Below are positions 35,111-43,757 of a stretch of DNA of 64,000 nucleotides, in pieces; the first letter of the stretch is position 1, and the number at the start of each line of letters is the position of its first letter. The notes below the pieces were generated by a model. That model saw only the letters and a program-made list of their open reading frames with translations, ran no database searches and had not been told where the DNA came from. Origin of the DNA: Bog-950 sp964615305 (GTDB lineage Bacteria; Bacteroidota; Bacteroidia; Chitinophagales; LD1); contig CAZTNA010000002.1 in the NCBI GenBank assembly GCA_964615305.1, positions 393,832 through 457,831 on the forward strand, read 5' to 3'. The position numbers and the translations under genes are program-made.

Positions 35111-35881
35111 CTACATCTTCCAAATATCACCCCATAGCCGTTGTCCACCATCTACGTAAAGAGTTTCGCCTGTTATATAGCGTGCCATTGGGCTACAAAG
35201 GAAAACGACTGGGTAAGCTACCTCTTCCAGAGTTCCTAGTCTTTTAGCAGGAATAGCACTTTCAATACCTGCTAAAAAATCAGGTGGGTATTGGTCTAGT
35301 CCGGTGCTTTTGATTATGCCAGGGGCTACAGCATTTACCTGAATGTTATATCTACTCCATTCTACAGCTAATGTCATAGTTAAATTTTCGACTCCGGCTC
35401 TGGCTGCACCTGTGTGCGACATGCCGGGAAAACCTCTGTATATGTTAGCAATTATGTTTACCACACTTCCCTGTTTTTCGGGTATAAAAAAGTGTTTCGC
35501 CATGGTTTGAGTTACATAAAAGGTTCCATTAAGGTTATTGTTTATCACTGCGTTCCAACCCTTAACAGATATATCTTCAACGGGCGAGGGAAACTGCCCT
35601 CCCGCGTTGTTAACCAGTATGTCCAAACGCCCTTCATTGGTCTTAATGTTTTGTGCAAGTTGCTCGGCTTGCTCAACTTCGCGAATATCAAGAACTGTGT
35701 AACGCACTTTACCAAATGCCGTCAGCGTTTTAACTGCGGCCATTAAACGTTCTTCTTTGCGAGAAGAGATAACTACCTCAGCCCCTAGCATTAGTAATTG
35801 CTTGGCAATAGCAAAACCAATACCGCTTCCGCCACCTGTAACAATTGCCACCTTTCCTTTCAATAAATTTTGTTTAAACAT
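35111..35881 (-). CDS. SDR oxidoreductase, trans-2-enoyl-CoA reductase (PECR)-like
   Basis: The 256-residue Rossmann protein has an NAD(P) motif TGGGSGIG near the N-terminus, SSRKEERL (NADPH-type second strand), NNAGG, and a C-terminal VDGGQ. The region HTGAARAGVENLTMTLAVEW replaces the classical YxxxK active site. I recall the same HxGAARAGV pattern from human peroxisomal trans-2-enoyl-CoA reductase, so an acyl-CoA substrate is likely. The stop lies 12 bp... on the other side its start lies 12 bp after the BKACE gene, pointing to a two-gene operon in acyl-CoA or beta-keto acid metabolism. It is cytoplasmic. Confidence 0.87.
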   Translation of the reverse strand: MFKQNLLKGKVAIVTGGGSGIGFAIAKQLLMLGAEVVISSRKEERLMAAVKTLTAFGKVRYTVLDIREVEQAEQLAQNIKTNEGRLDILVNNAGGQFPSPVEDISVKGWNAVINNNLNGTFYVTQTMAKHFFIPEKQGSVVNIIANIYRGFPGMSHTGAARAGVENLTMTLAVEWSRYNIQVNAVAPGIIKSTGLDQYPPDFLAGIESAIPAKRLGTLEEVAYPVVFLCSPMARYITGETLYVDGGQRLWGDIWKM

Positions 35882-35893
35882 GCTTACAGAATA

Positions 35894-36757
35894 TTAGATT
35901 ACTCTTAAAGGCTTATTCAACATGGCGCGTGTTTCTTCTATGTTGGCAACTTCTCTGCCTAACATGCGAACCATCTTTGCTGCTGCTTCAATCAATTCGC
36001 CATTGCTTTTTGCCATTTCTCCTTCAGGCAAATAGAAGTTGTCTTCGAGCCCGGCACGTATGTTACCATCAATAGTAATAGCTGCTGCAATAGCTTGCCA
36101 CTGTTTTCGGCCTATACCGATTACCTGCCAGTGGCTACCCGCAGGTACACTTGCCGCTTGATGTAACAGGTTTTTAGTGGAAATGGGTATTCCACCTAAC
36201 ACACCCATAACAAAACTAAACACATACGGCTTTTGTAACAATCCCATATCAATCAAAGGTTCAGCATTATTTATATGCCCGTTATCGAACACTTCCATTT
36301 CGGGTACCGTACCTGCTTCTTTCATTTTCTCGAGATAAAATTTTATATCGCTGAAAGAATTTTGAAACACAAAGTCGTGGTAAAATTCTTTTGTCTTAGG
36401 AGAGTAAATGCCATAATTCATACTGCCCATATTCAATGCTGCCATGTCGGGTTTCAATGCTGTAACATGGTGTATGCGCTCTTCTTTACTTAAACCTACT
36501 GCACCGGTACTATAATTAATAATAACTGTGGGACAGAGTGCACGCACCTCATCGCCAATCTGGCGGTAGGTTTCAATATCATACGCGGGTGCTCCACTCC
36601 CGTGCCTGGCATGAATATGTAATATGCTGGCTCCGGCATCAACAGCCCGCTTACCTTCTAAAGCAATTTCTTTTGGTGTGTAAGGTATGTATGGGCATTG
36701 GGCCCTTGTAGCCAACACACCGGTGAGTGATGCAGTTATTACTATCTTTTTTGCCAT
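35894..36757 (-). CDS. BKACE family (3-keto-5-aminohexanoate cleavage enzyme-like, DUF849)
   Basis: The 287-residue TIM-barrel enzyme starts KKIVITASLTGVLATRAQCP. It carries the Zn-binding HIHAR motif (His47, His49), VIINYSTG, and RAGLEDNFYL, which holds the Glu of the metal site. BKACE enzymes condense a beta-keto acid with acetyl-CoA to give acetoacetate and a new CoA ester; the founding member acts in lysine fermentation. None of the other lysine-fermentation genes is in the window, so the substrate here is open. It is followed by the enoyl-CoA-reductase-like SDR gene (12 bp gap), which could process a product CoA ester. Confidence 0.9.
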   Translation of the reverse strand: MAKKIVITASLTGVLATRAQCPYIPYTPKEIALEGKRAVDAGASILHIHARHGSGAPAYDIETYRQIGDEVRALCPTVIINYSTGAVGLSKEERIHHVTALKPDMAALNMGSMNYGIYSPKTKEFYHDFVFQNSFSDIKFYLEKMKEAGTVPEMEVFDNGHINNAEPLIDMGLLQKPYVFSFVMGVLGGIPISTKNLLHQAASVPAGSHWQVIGIGRKQWQAIAAAITIDGNIRAGLEDNFYLPEGEMAKSNGELIEAAAKMVRMLGREVANIEETRAMLNKPLRVI

Positions 36758-36948
36758 AACAAGACTTTAAGTCAATCTATTGTTTTAGAATATACAACAC
36801 TAAAAAATGTAAGACACAAACCAACAATTAATGAGTACAAGTTTTACTTTACAGATGAATGAAGCAATGTAAATGACTTCGCTTTTTATATTAGCGCAAA
36901 CAGATGTTTTATTCTCTTTAGACCACAAAAGCCAAATGAACTGCAATT

Positions 36949-39567
36949 ATGGAATTACCTACCAAATACGACCCCAAGCAAACCGAAGATAAATGGTACA
37001 AGTACTGGTTAGACTTAAACTTGTTTCATAGTGAGCCTGATGACCGTGAACCTTTCACCATTGTAATTCCACCGCCAAATGTAACTGGGGTATTACACAT
37101 GGGGCACATGCTCAATAACACCATACAAGATATACTTATTCGCAAAGCACGCATGGAAGGCAAAAATGCCTGCTGGGTTCCGGGAACAGACCACGCCAGC
37201 ATAGCCACCGAAGCAAAAGTGGTGCAAATGTTGCGTGAGCGCGGTATAAAGAAAAGCGATTTAAGCCGTGATGAGTTTCTGAAATATGCCTGGGAATGGA
37301 AAGAAAAATATGGGGGAATCATTCTGGAGCAGCTCAAGAAACTAGGCGCCAGCTGCGACTGGCAACGCACCCGCTTTACCATGGAAGAAAAATTAAGCGA
37401 TGCGGTAATTGAAGTTTTTATTGACCTCTACCAAAAAGGTCTTATTTATCGTGGGTTACGGATGATTAACTGGGATCCGAGTGCAAAAACAACTCTTAGT
37501 AACGAAGAAGTACTTTACAGCGAAGAGAATAGTCAGCTTTACTTTGTAAAGTATAAATTAAAAGATAGCGATGATTTCATTTCTGTGGCAACTGTGCGCC
37601 CCGAAACTATTATGGGCGATGTGGCAGTTTGTGTAAACCCAAACGATGAGCGCTACAAAAATTTTGTGGGTAAAACAGTAATAGTACCGTTGGTGAACAG
37701 GGAAGTTCCTGTAATAGCTGATGATTATGTAGATATTGAGTTTGGTACCGGTGCTTTAAAGATAACACCTGCTCACGACATTAACGATTACGAAATTGGC
37801 AAGAGATACAACTTGCCGGTGGTAGATTGTTTTAATGAAGACGGCACAATTTCAACAGCTGCACAGGTGTTTATAGGCGAAGACCGATTTAAGGCGCGCA
37901 AACTTGCGACCGAAAAACTAGAAGCTGATGGGTTGCTGATTAAGAAGCAAGATTACCTGAATAAAGTTGGAAGAAGCGAACGAACAAACGCCATTATTGA
38001 ACCCCGCTTATCGTTGCAGTGGTTTGTGGATATGAAAAAATTTTTCGAAAAAAATCCGCAAGTACTCAATGATGTAATGAGTGATGATATTCACTTTTAT
38101 CCTGAAAAACTGAAGAACACTTACAAGCACTGGATAGATAATGTTCGCGACTGGTGCATTAGTCGTCAACTTTGGTGGGGGCAACGAATACCTGCCTGGT
38201 ACGATGAAGACGGGAATTTAGTAGCTGTGGCAAAAACAAAAGAAGAAGCTCTCAAAATACTGGCAACCGGCAACCGGCAACCGGCAACACTAAAACAAGA
38301 CGAAGACGTGCTTGACACCTGGTTCTCTTCCTGGCTTTGGCCTATAAGCGTGTTTGATGGTTTCGAAAACCCAAGCAACAAAGACATTAACTATTACTAC
38401 CCCACTAACGATTTGGTTACCGCACCCGAAATCATGTTCTTTTGGGTGATGCGAATGATAATGGCCGGATACGAATGGCGCGGACAGAAGCCGTTTAAAA
38501 ATGTTTACTACACCGGTATAGTACGTGACAAACTCAGAAGAAAAATGAGTAAATCACTTGGAAACTCACCCGACCCGCTTGATTTAATTGAACAATACGG
38601 TGCCGATGGAGTTCGCTTGGGTATGTTACTATGCTCACCTGCCGGAAATGATATTTTGTTTGATGAAAAACTTTGCGAACAAGGACGCAATTTCAGTAAC
38701 AAACTCTGGAATGCTTTGCGGCTAGTGAAAGGGTGGGAAGTTTACGAGGGAGAAAGCGTAGAAAATAAAGTAGCCATTGAATGGCTCGAAAGTAAAATCA
38801 ACAAAACAATTTTAGAGTTAGACTCATCATATAAAAATTACCGTCTTAGTGAAGCACTGATGACTCTCTACAAACTTATTTGGGACGATTTCTGCTCCTG
38901 GTATCTCGAACTCATAAAGCCCGATTACCAAAAACCAATTGACAGCTTCACCTACAATAAAACTGTTGAAATTTTTGAAATTTTACTGAAGCTTCTTCAC
39001 CCGGTAATGCCATTTATAACCGAAGAAATCTGGCAGTTGCTTAGCACTCGAAAACAAGGAGCAAGTATTTGCGTGGCCGAGTATCCCAAAGCCGCGAAAG
39101 TAAATGATGTGTTGATTGCACAAGCTGAATTAACGTTTGAAATTATTACCAACATACGCGAAATACGCGCACGGGCAAATAAAAAGAACACCGAAACCGT
39201 TGCAGTTTTCTACACCGGTGCCGATGCAGTTTCGTTTAGTACCTTTACCGAAAAGATTGTGAAACTCGCCCGTCTTGATAAGATAGAATCCGTAAAAGAT
39301 GATTTACAGGGCGCTAAATCTTTTATCACCAAAGGGTATAAATTTTTTGTGTTGACCGGTGAAACAGCAAATGCCGGTGAAGAACGCGAAAAGTTGCTGA
39401 AAGAACTGGAATACACAAAAGGCTTTTTGGCATCGGTAGATAAAAAATTAAGCAACGAAAAATTTGTAACATCAGCACCAGCAACAGTTATTGAAAACGA
39501 AAGAAAAAAGAAAGAAGATGCAATGGCTAGAATTAATATGCTTGAGCTTAGTTTAGCTTCTATATAG
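36949..39567 (+). CDS. valS: Valyl-tRNA synthetase
   Basis: The 872-residue class I synthetase charges tRNA-Val. It shows PPPNVTGVLHMGHM (HIGH-type motif, His50-His53), an editing domain with VATVRPETIMGDVAVCVNP and DYEIGKRYNLP, DVLDTWFSSWLWP, and KMSKS at 532-536. The C-terminal tail is a coiled coil (EREKLLKELEYTKGFLASVDKKLSNEKF), as usual for ValRS. A 7-bp tandem repeat (GGCAACC) at 38262-38288 falls inside the gene, in frame, in a variable loop just before DEDVLDTWF. A hairpin follows the stop by about 20 nt. Confidence 0.97.
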   Translation: MELPTKYDPKQTEDKWYKYWLDLNLFHSEPDDREPFTIVIPPPNVTGVLHMGHMLNNTIQDILIRKARMEGKNACWVPGTDHASIATEAKVVQMLRERGIKKSDLSRDEFLKYAWEWKEKYGGIILEQLKKLGASCDWQRTRFTMEEKLSDAVIEVFIDLYQKGLIYRGLRMINWDPSAKTTLSNEEVLYSEENSQLYFVKYKLKDSDDFISVATVRPETIMGDVAVCVNPNDERYKNFVGKTVIVPLVNREVPVIADDYVDIEFGTGALKITPAHDINDYEIGKRYNLPVVDCFNEDGTISTAAQVFIGEDRFKARKLATEKLEADGLLIKKQDYLNKVGRSERTNAIIEPRLSLQWFVDMKKFFEKNPQVLNDVMSDDIHFYPEKLKNTYKHWIDNVRDWCISRQLWWGQRIPAWYDEDGNLVAVAKTKEEALKILATGNRQPATLKQDEDVLDTWFSSWLWPISVFDGFENPSNKDINYYYPTNDLVTAPEIMFFWVMRMIMAGYEWRGQKPFKNVYYTGIVRDKLRRKMSKSLGNSPDPLDLIEQYGADGVRLGMLLCSPAGNDILFDEKLCEQGRNFSNKLWNALRLVKGWEVYEGESVENKVAIEWLESKINKTILELDSSYKNYRLSEALMTLYKLIWDDFCSWYLELIKPDYQKPIDSFTYNKTVEIFEILLKLLHPVMPFITEEIWQLLSTRKQGASICVAEYPKAAKVNDVLIAQAELTFEIITNIREIRARANKKNTETVAVFYTGADAVSFSTFTEKIVKLARLDKIESVKDDLQGAKSFITKGYKFFVLTGETANAGEEREKLLKELEYTKGFLASVDKKLSNEKFVTSAPATVIENERKKKEDAMARINMLELSLASI
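38262..38288 (+). repeat. Heptanucleotide tandem repeat GGCAACC inside valS
   Basis: Three exact copies of GGCAACC are followed by a partial copy (GGCAAC). Because 7 is not a multiple of 3, gaining or losing one unit would break the valS frame, whereas a change of three units would not. The encoded stretch (TGNRQPAT) is in a surface loop region that varies between ValRS proteins. Confidence 0.85.
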
Positions 39568-39587
39568 CATACTGTTGTTGTAACGCT

Positions 39588-39615
39588 GGAAACTTTACAT
39601 TCGATTAAAGTTTCC
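39588..39615 (+). terminator. Hairpin after valS (possible terminator without T tract)
   Basis: GGAAACTTTA (39588-39597) and TAAAGTTTCC (39606-39615) form a perfect 10-bp stem around an 8-nt loop, 20 nt after the valS stop. No T run follows on the plus strand, so terminator function is uncertain. It could be an RNA-stability hairpin. Confidence 0.4.
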
Positions 39616-39675
39616 AAAACCCTTTGCCAATCTACGTTCTGCGGAAACTACGCAGAATTTTTTTCCACCAAACAC

Positions 39676-39705
39676 TTGTATAAAGAATTTGAAAATATAA
39701 ATTCG
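39676..39705 (+). promoter_or_regulatory. Candidate promoter of the WYL-domain gene
   Basis: TTG at 39676-39678, a 19-nt spacer, then TAAATTCG at 39698-39705 (one mismatch to TAnnTTTG). The start site would lie only ~15 nt before the ATG at 39725. Confidence 0.35.
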
Positions 39706-39724
39706 TATTCGCTAAACCCGGCAC

Positions 39725-40096
39725 ATGAGTGAAAATTCTACCTACGCAAAAGGTGGTGTTCAGAAAAAGCAAATGCACTATTCGCCAAATTTGCTGAGCA
39801 CTGTTAACAATGGAATAGACAATTGCAAAGTTGCTACTATCGAGTACGATTCACACGAGAAAGGTGTTTCACTACGCGATATAGAACCCATGGCTATTGT
39901 TTACAAAGATCATAAACGCCATTTGGTGGGTTGGTGCCGCTTGCGGAACGACTACCGTTCTTTCCGGTTAGACCGTCTAAATTGCATAAAACTAAAAAAT
40001 GAGCAATTTAGCCGGAGGCAAGATTTTAAAATAGAAGATCACCAGGACGCCAGTAGTTTGCAACACCATGATGAGTTTGAGGAATTCGATTCATAA
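39725..40096 (+). CDS. Free-standing WYL-domain protein
   Basis: The 123-residue protein has no helix-turn-helix. Its core matches a WYL domain: LLSTVNNGIDNCKVATIEYDS, then SLRDIEPMAIVYKDHKRHLVGW and NDYRSFRLDRLNCIKL. WYL domains sense ligands, often nucleotides or nucleic acid, and usually sit behind a DNA-binding domain. The C-terminal ~30 residues are acidic and His/Asp-rich (EDHQDASSLQHHDEFEEFDS). The signature W-Y-L positions read R-H-L here. It stands alone between valS and a terminator. Its role is unknown; it could work with a partner regulator or enzyme elsewhere. Confidence 0.72.
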   Translation: MSENSTYAKGGVQKKQMHYSPNLLSTVNNGIDNCKVATIEYDSHEKGVSLRDIEPMAIVYKDHKRHLVGWCRLRNDYRSFRLDRLNCIKLKNEQFSRRQDFKIEDHQDASSLQHHDEFEEFDS

Positions 40097-40144
40097 AACA
40101 TACACACACTAACAAAGACGGGCAGCCATACTGCCTGCTAACTA

Positions 40145-40176
40145 ACAGCCCCGCGCACGCGGGGTTGTTTATTTTT
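40145..40176 (+). terminator. Rho-independent terminator of the WYL-domain gene
   Basis: GCCCCGC and GCGGGG(T) arms around a GCAC loop are flanked by AAC/GTT pairs and followed by TTGTTTATTTTT. It lies ~50 nt after the WYL stop and separates it from the TonB receptor gene. Confidence 0.8.
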
Positions 40177-40249
40177 AGGGTAACTATACTTTTAGTTTAT
40201 ACCAACTTTATATTTTCACGGGCGCACATAAATGTTCTCTGCGGCCGTC

Positions 40250-42667
40250 ATGAAACACATTTTACCAATACATGCATTCATTGTTTTTGCCTTAAGTTGT
40301 TTTCCACTTTTTGTAAAGGCACAAATCAACGCTCAAAAATTTACCGTAAGTGGTTACGTAAAAGATGGTTCTAACGGAGAGTCGTTGTTAGCCGCTGCGG
40401 TTTACGTAACTGAGCTAGGCAAAGGCACCACTACTAACGAGTACGGGTTTTACTCACTTACCATGCCTGCCGGATCATACACGCTCAAAATATCCTATGT
40501 GGGTTTGGCAGCCCAAGAACTAAAAATTGATCTTACTAAAAACCTGCAACATAATTTTGATCTTAAAAATTCGGTTACCGAGATACAGGAAGTAGTAGTA
40601 ACAGGGGAAAAAAAGGGCCAAAATTTTGAAAGCACTGATATGGGCAAACAGGTTTTAAGTGTAGAGGTATCTAAAGCATTGCCGGCTTTGTTTGGCGAAG
40701 TGGACATTCTGAAAACCATTCAATTATTGCCGGGGATACAAGCCAGTGGCGAAGGTAACAGTGGATTTTATGTTAGAGGTGGGGGGCCTGACCAAAATCT
40801 AGTTTTGCTCGATGATGCAGTAGTTTACAACACGGGGCACTTATTTGGTTTCTTTTCCGTGTTTAACAGCGATGCTGTAAAAAGTACTACAGTAATTAAA
40901 GGTGGTATGCCCGCTGCATATGGCGGCAGAATTTCGTCAGTTGTAGATGTGCAGATGAAAGAAGGTAATATGAAAAAATGGCAAGTGGAAGGTGGTATTG
41001 GCATTATTTCTTCAAGGTTAACTATTCAAGGCCCTATTAAAAAAGATAAATGCTCGTTCATTGTTTCTGCTCGCAGAACGTATGTTGATCTGTTACTAAA
41101 ACCCATACTACCTAAAGTAAGTGATGGAGAATTTGCCGGTAACGAATATTTCTTTTACGACATAAACGCAAAAATAAATTATCGTATTAGCGACCGTGAT
41201 CGTTTGTATTTAAGCGGATACTTTGGACGCGATGTTTTTAATTTCAAGGATCCGGGTGGAGTATTCAAACTCAATTTCCCTTGGGGAAATGCAACAGCAA
41301 CACTACGTTGGAATCATATTTTTGGCAGTAACCTGTTTTTAAACACCATGTTTATTTACAACGACTTTGGGTTCGATGCCAATACCAGTTTCCAGAATTT
41401 GAAATTTAGTTTGCATTCAAAGGTGCGTGAAGCCACGGCTAAAATGGATTTCGACTATTCACCGCTATTAGGTCACCAAATGAGTTTTGGTTTACAATAC
41501 AACTTCCACATTTTTACTCCTTACCAAGCCACTGGAAGCGCAGGCGATGTAGATTTTAATTCAACTAATCAGGCAAAAAAATACGCACACGAAACCGCCT
41601 TGTATTTTCAAGATGACTTTGATGTAAACCATTGGCTGAAGATAAATGCCGGACTACGCGCATCGCTGTTTACGTTTATGGGACCGTTCAGCAAAACAGT
41701 ATTTAAGAATGGAGTTGCCATTGACACTCTAAACTACAAACCCGGTGAAAATATAAAAACCTATTGGGGGCTTGAACCTCGACTATCCATGCGCTTTAAA
41801 GTTTCTAAAGCATCATCGCTTAAACTGGGGCTTACCCTCAACCAGCAGTACATTCATCTGGTATCGTCATCTACTACTACCCTACCGGTTGATTTATGGG
41901 TGCCGAGTACAGCTACTGTAAAACCTCAGCGGGGAGTGCAAGCTGCGTTGGGGTACTTTCACAATTTTAAAGATGACATGATAGAAACTTCGGTGGAGGT
42001 TTACTATAAACACCTCTGGAACCAAATTGAATATGGCGAAAGTGCCGTAGGCGATATTACCATAGATGTAGAAGACCAGTTTACCTATGGAAAAGGTTGG
42101 AGCTATGGTGCAGAATTTTTTGTAAAGAAAGCAAAGGGTAAATGGACCGGATGGGTGGGCTATACGCTTGCATGGACTTACCGCAAATTTCCGGAGATAA
42201 ATAACGGTGAAACATTTTTGGCACGTTACGACAGGCGGCACGACATTTCTATCGTGCAGATGTATGAAATAAATAAACATTGGAAAGTTTCGGCTACTTG
42301 GGTTTACAGCACGGGTCAACGTACAACATTACCGGTTTCGTTTTTCTTAAATGAAGGTGAAGTGCATTATGTATATGGAAAACGAAACTGGTACAAGATG
42401 CCGCCTTATCACCGGTTGGATGTAGGGTTTGTGTACACCATTATTCCAAAGAAAAAACGGAAAATAAATTTCAGTTCAGATATAGCCATTTCTATTTACA
42501 ACGTTTACAACCGCATGAATCCGTTCTTTATTTACATAACACCAAAAGGAAATTTGGGAGGTAGTAACCAAAACGAAGACGGAGACAATGAGCAATTGCG
42601 CTTTAAAGCCAAACAGGTATCACTGTTCCCCATTCTGCCAAGTTTAACATGGAACTTTAAATTCTAA
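40250..42667 (+). CDS. TonB-dependent receptor with N-terminal carboxypeptidase-like domain
   Basis: An in-frame ATG at 40232 exists, but ATG 40250 is immediately followed by a signal peptide (MKHILPIHAFIVFALSCFPLFVKAQ), giving 805 residues. A carboxypeptidase-regulatory-like domain follows (~30-115: FTVSGYVKDGSNGESLLAAAVYV, TTTNEYGFYSLTMP). Then a plug domain (~125-235: LPGIQASGEGNSGFYVRGGGPDQNLVLLDDA-type, AAYGGRISSVVDV) and a long beta-barrel ending in an aromatic residue (WNFKF). It takes up an unknown ligand across the outer membrane with TonB energy. It is not the SusC type, because no SusD follows. The partner is the DUF4249 lipoprotein gene 17 nt downstream. Confidence 0.93.
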   Translation: MKHILPIHAFIVFALSCFPLFVKAQINAQKFTVSGYVKDGSNGESLLAAAVYVTELGKGTTTNEYGFYSLTMPAGSYTLKISYVGLAAQELKIDLTKNLQHNFDLKNSVTEIQEVVVTGEKKGQNFESTDMGKQVLSVEVSKALPALFGEVDILKTIQLLPGIQASGEGNSGFYVRGGGPDQNLVLLDDAVVYNTGHLFGFFSVFNSDAVKSTTVIKGGMPAAYGGRISSVVDVQMKEGNMKKWQVEGGIGIISSRLTIQGPIKKDKCSFIVSARRTYVDLLLKPILPKVSDGEFAGNEYFFYDINAKINYRISDRDRLYLSGYFGRDVFNFKDPGGVFKLNFPWGNATATLRWNHIFGSNLFLNTMFIYNDFGFDANTSFQNLKFSLHSKVREATAKMDFDYSPLLGHQMSFGLQYNFHIFTPYQATGSAGDVDFNSTNQAKKYAHETALYFQDDFDVNHWLKINAGLRASLFTFMGPFSKTVFKNGVAIDTLNYKPGENIKTYWGLEPRLSMRFKVSKASSLKLGLTLNQQYIHLVSSSTTTLPVDLWVPSTATVKPQRGVQAALGYFHNFKDDMIETSVEVYYKHLWNQIEYGESAVGDITIDVEDQFTYGKGWSYGAEFFVKKAKGKWTGWVGYTLAWTYRKFPEINNGETFLARYDRRHDISIVQMYEINKHWKVSATWVYSTGQRTTLPVSFFLNEGEVHYVYGKRNWYKMPPYHRLDVGFVYTIIPKKKRKINFSSDIAISIYNVYNRMNPFFIYITPKGNLGGSNQNEDGDNEQLRFKAKQVSLFPILPSLTWNFKF

Positions 42668-42684
42668 ATCAGACTGTAACCAGC

Positions 42685-43719
42685 ATGTTAAACATTCAAA
42701 AATTGAAAAAAAATAAACTGCCAAGCAACATTATTTTGCTGCAGATAAGTGCAGTATTCATGTTGTTTTCTGTTACTTTTTCTTCTTGCACCAAGGAAAT
42801 TGACATTGAGATTCCGGCAGAGGCAGAACAAGTTGTAGTTGAAGGTAGCATAGAGTTAAACTCACCGCCTATTGTTCTACTCACCAAAAGTGCCAAGTTT
42901 TTCGACAATATAAATGTAAATGACATTGGCTCTTATTTTATCCACGGAGCAAGTATCAACGTAACTGCCGGTGACGGGCAGCAAACAATCCTTACGGAGT
43001 TTTGTTTGCAAAACCTGAACCTGCCACCCGACCAACAGCAACTGTTGCTAAACGCTCTTGGGTTTACCAGTGTTGACAGCTCACAAATTCCCAACGTATG
43101 TGTTTACACTGTGCCTGACATAATAAATTTTTTTGTCAACGGAACTTGCAGTTTTATGGGTAAAGAAAGAACCAGCTACGCATTAGATATTGTAAGTCCT
43201 CCACTTTATGGAACTGATTCAGTACACCTTACATCATCAACCTACATACCCACAGCTATTGGGCTCGATTCGCTTTCATTTGCCGAACATGTAAACGAAG
43301 CCTACCGCGACTCTATGATGGCAGTAATTGCCAACATTACAGTACCGGATACTTTCGGCAATTCTGTTCGCTACTTAACTAAACGAAACAGCGAACCGTT
43401 TTATAAACCAAGAACCAGTTCAGTTTATGACGACCGGATGTTTGTTGGACTTAGCATAGCCCTGCCTTTAGAACGCGGTACACCTGCCGATGAAAAATTT
43501 GATTTAAACACTGCTGCATATTTTTGGCGTGGCGATACGGTAACAGTTAAGTGGAGCAACATTGATTACAAGACCTACGACTTTTTTTATACACTCGAAA
43601 ACGATGGAGGCGATTCTCCATTTTCATCACCGGTAAAAATTAAAACCAATATTAACAACGGCCTTGGTATTTGGGCGGGTTATGCCACCCGCTATTACAC
43701 TACTATAGTTCCCTTTTAA
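42685..43719 (+). CDS. DUF4249 lipoprotein, partner of TonB receptor
   Basis: The 344-residue product has a basic N-terminus and a hydrophobic stretch ending in a lipobox-like FSSC (TFSSCTKEIDIEIP), so it is likely an outer-membrane lipoprotein. The mature start VVEGSIELNSPPIVLLTKSAKFFDNI and later CSFMGKERTSYALDIV fit the DUF4249 family. These proteins typically follow a non-SusC TonB receptor and are thought to serve as its surface lid or ligand-binding partner; this is inferred from gene pairing. ATG 42685 follows the receptor stop by 17 nt, so the two are an operon. Confidence 0.85.
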   Translation: MLNIQKLKKNKLPSNIILLQISAVFMLFSVTFSSCTKEIDIEIPAEAEQVVVEGSIELNSPPIVLLTKSAKFFDNINVNDIGSYFIHGASINVTAGDGQQTILTEFCLQNLNLPPDQQQLLLNALGFTSVDSSQIPNVCVYTVPDIINFFVNGTCSFMGKERTSYALDIVSPPLYGTDSVHLTSSTYIPTAIGLDSLSFAEHVNEAYRDSMMAVIANITVPDTFGNSVRYLTKRNSEPFYKPRTSSVYDDRMFVGLSIALPLERGTPADEKFDLNTAAYFWRGDTVTVKWSNIDYKTYDFFYTLENDGGDSPFSSPVKIKTNINNGLGIWAGYATRYYTTIVPF

Positions 43720-43757
43720 AACATAATCACAGCTTTAACCACCAGTAATTATCGGTC

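Noticed and set aside
40165..40374. Small open frame upstream of the TonB receptor
   Set aside because: It overlaps the terminator and the receptor signal-peptide region in another frame and has no supporting feature.
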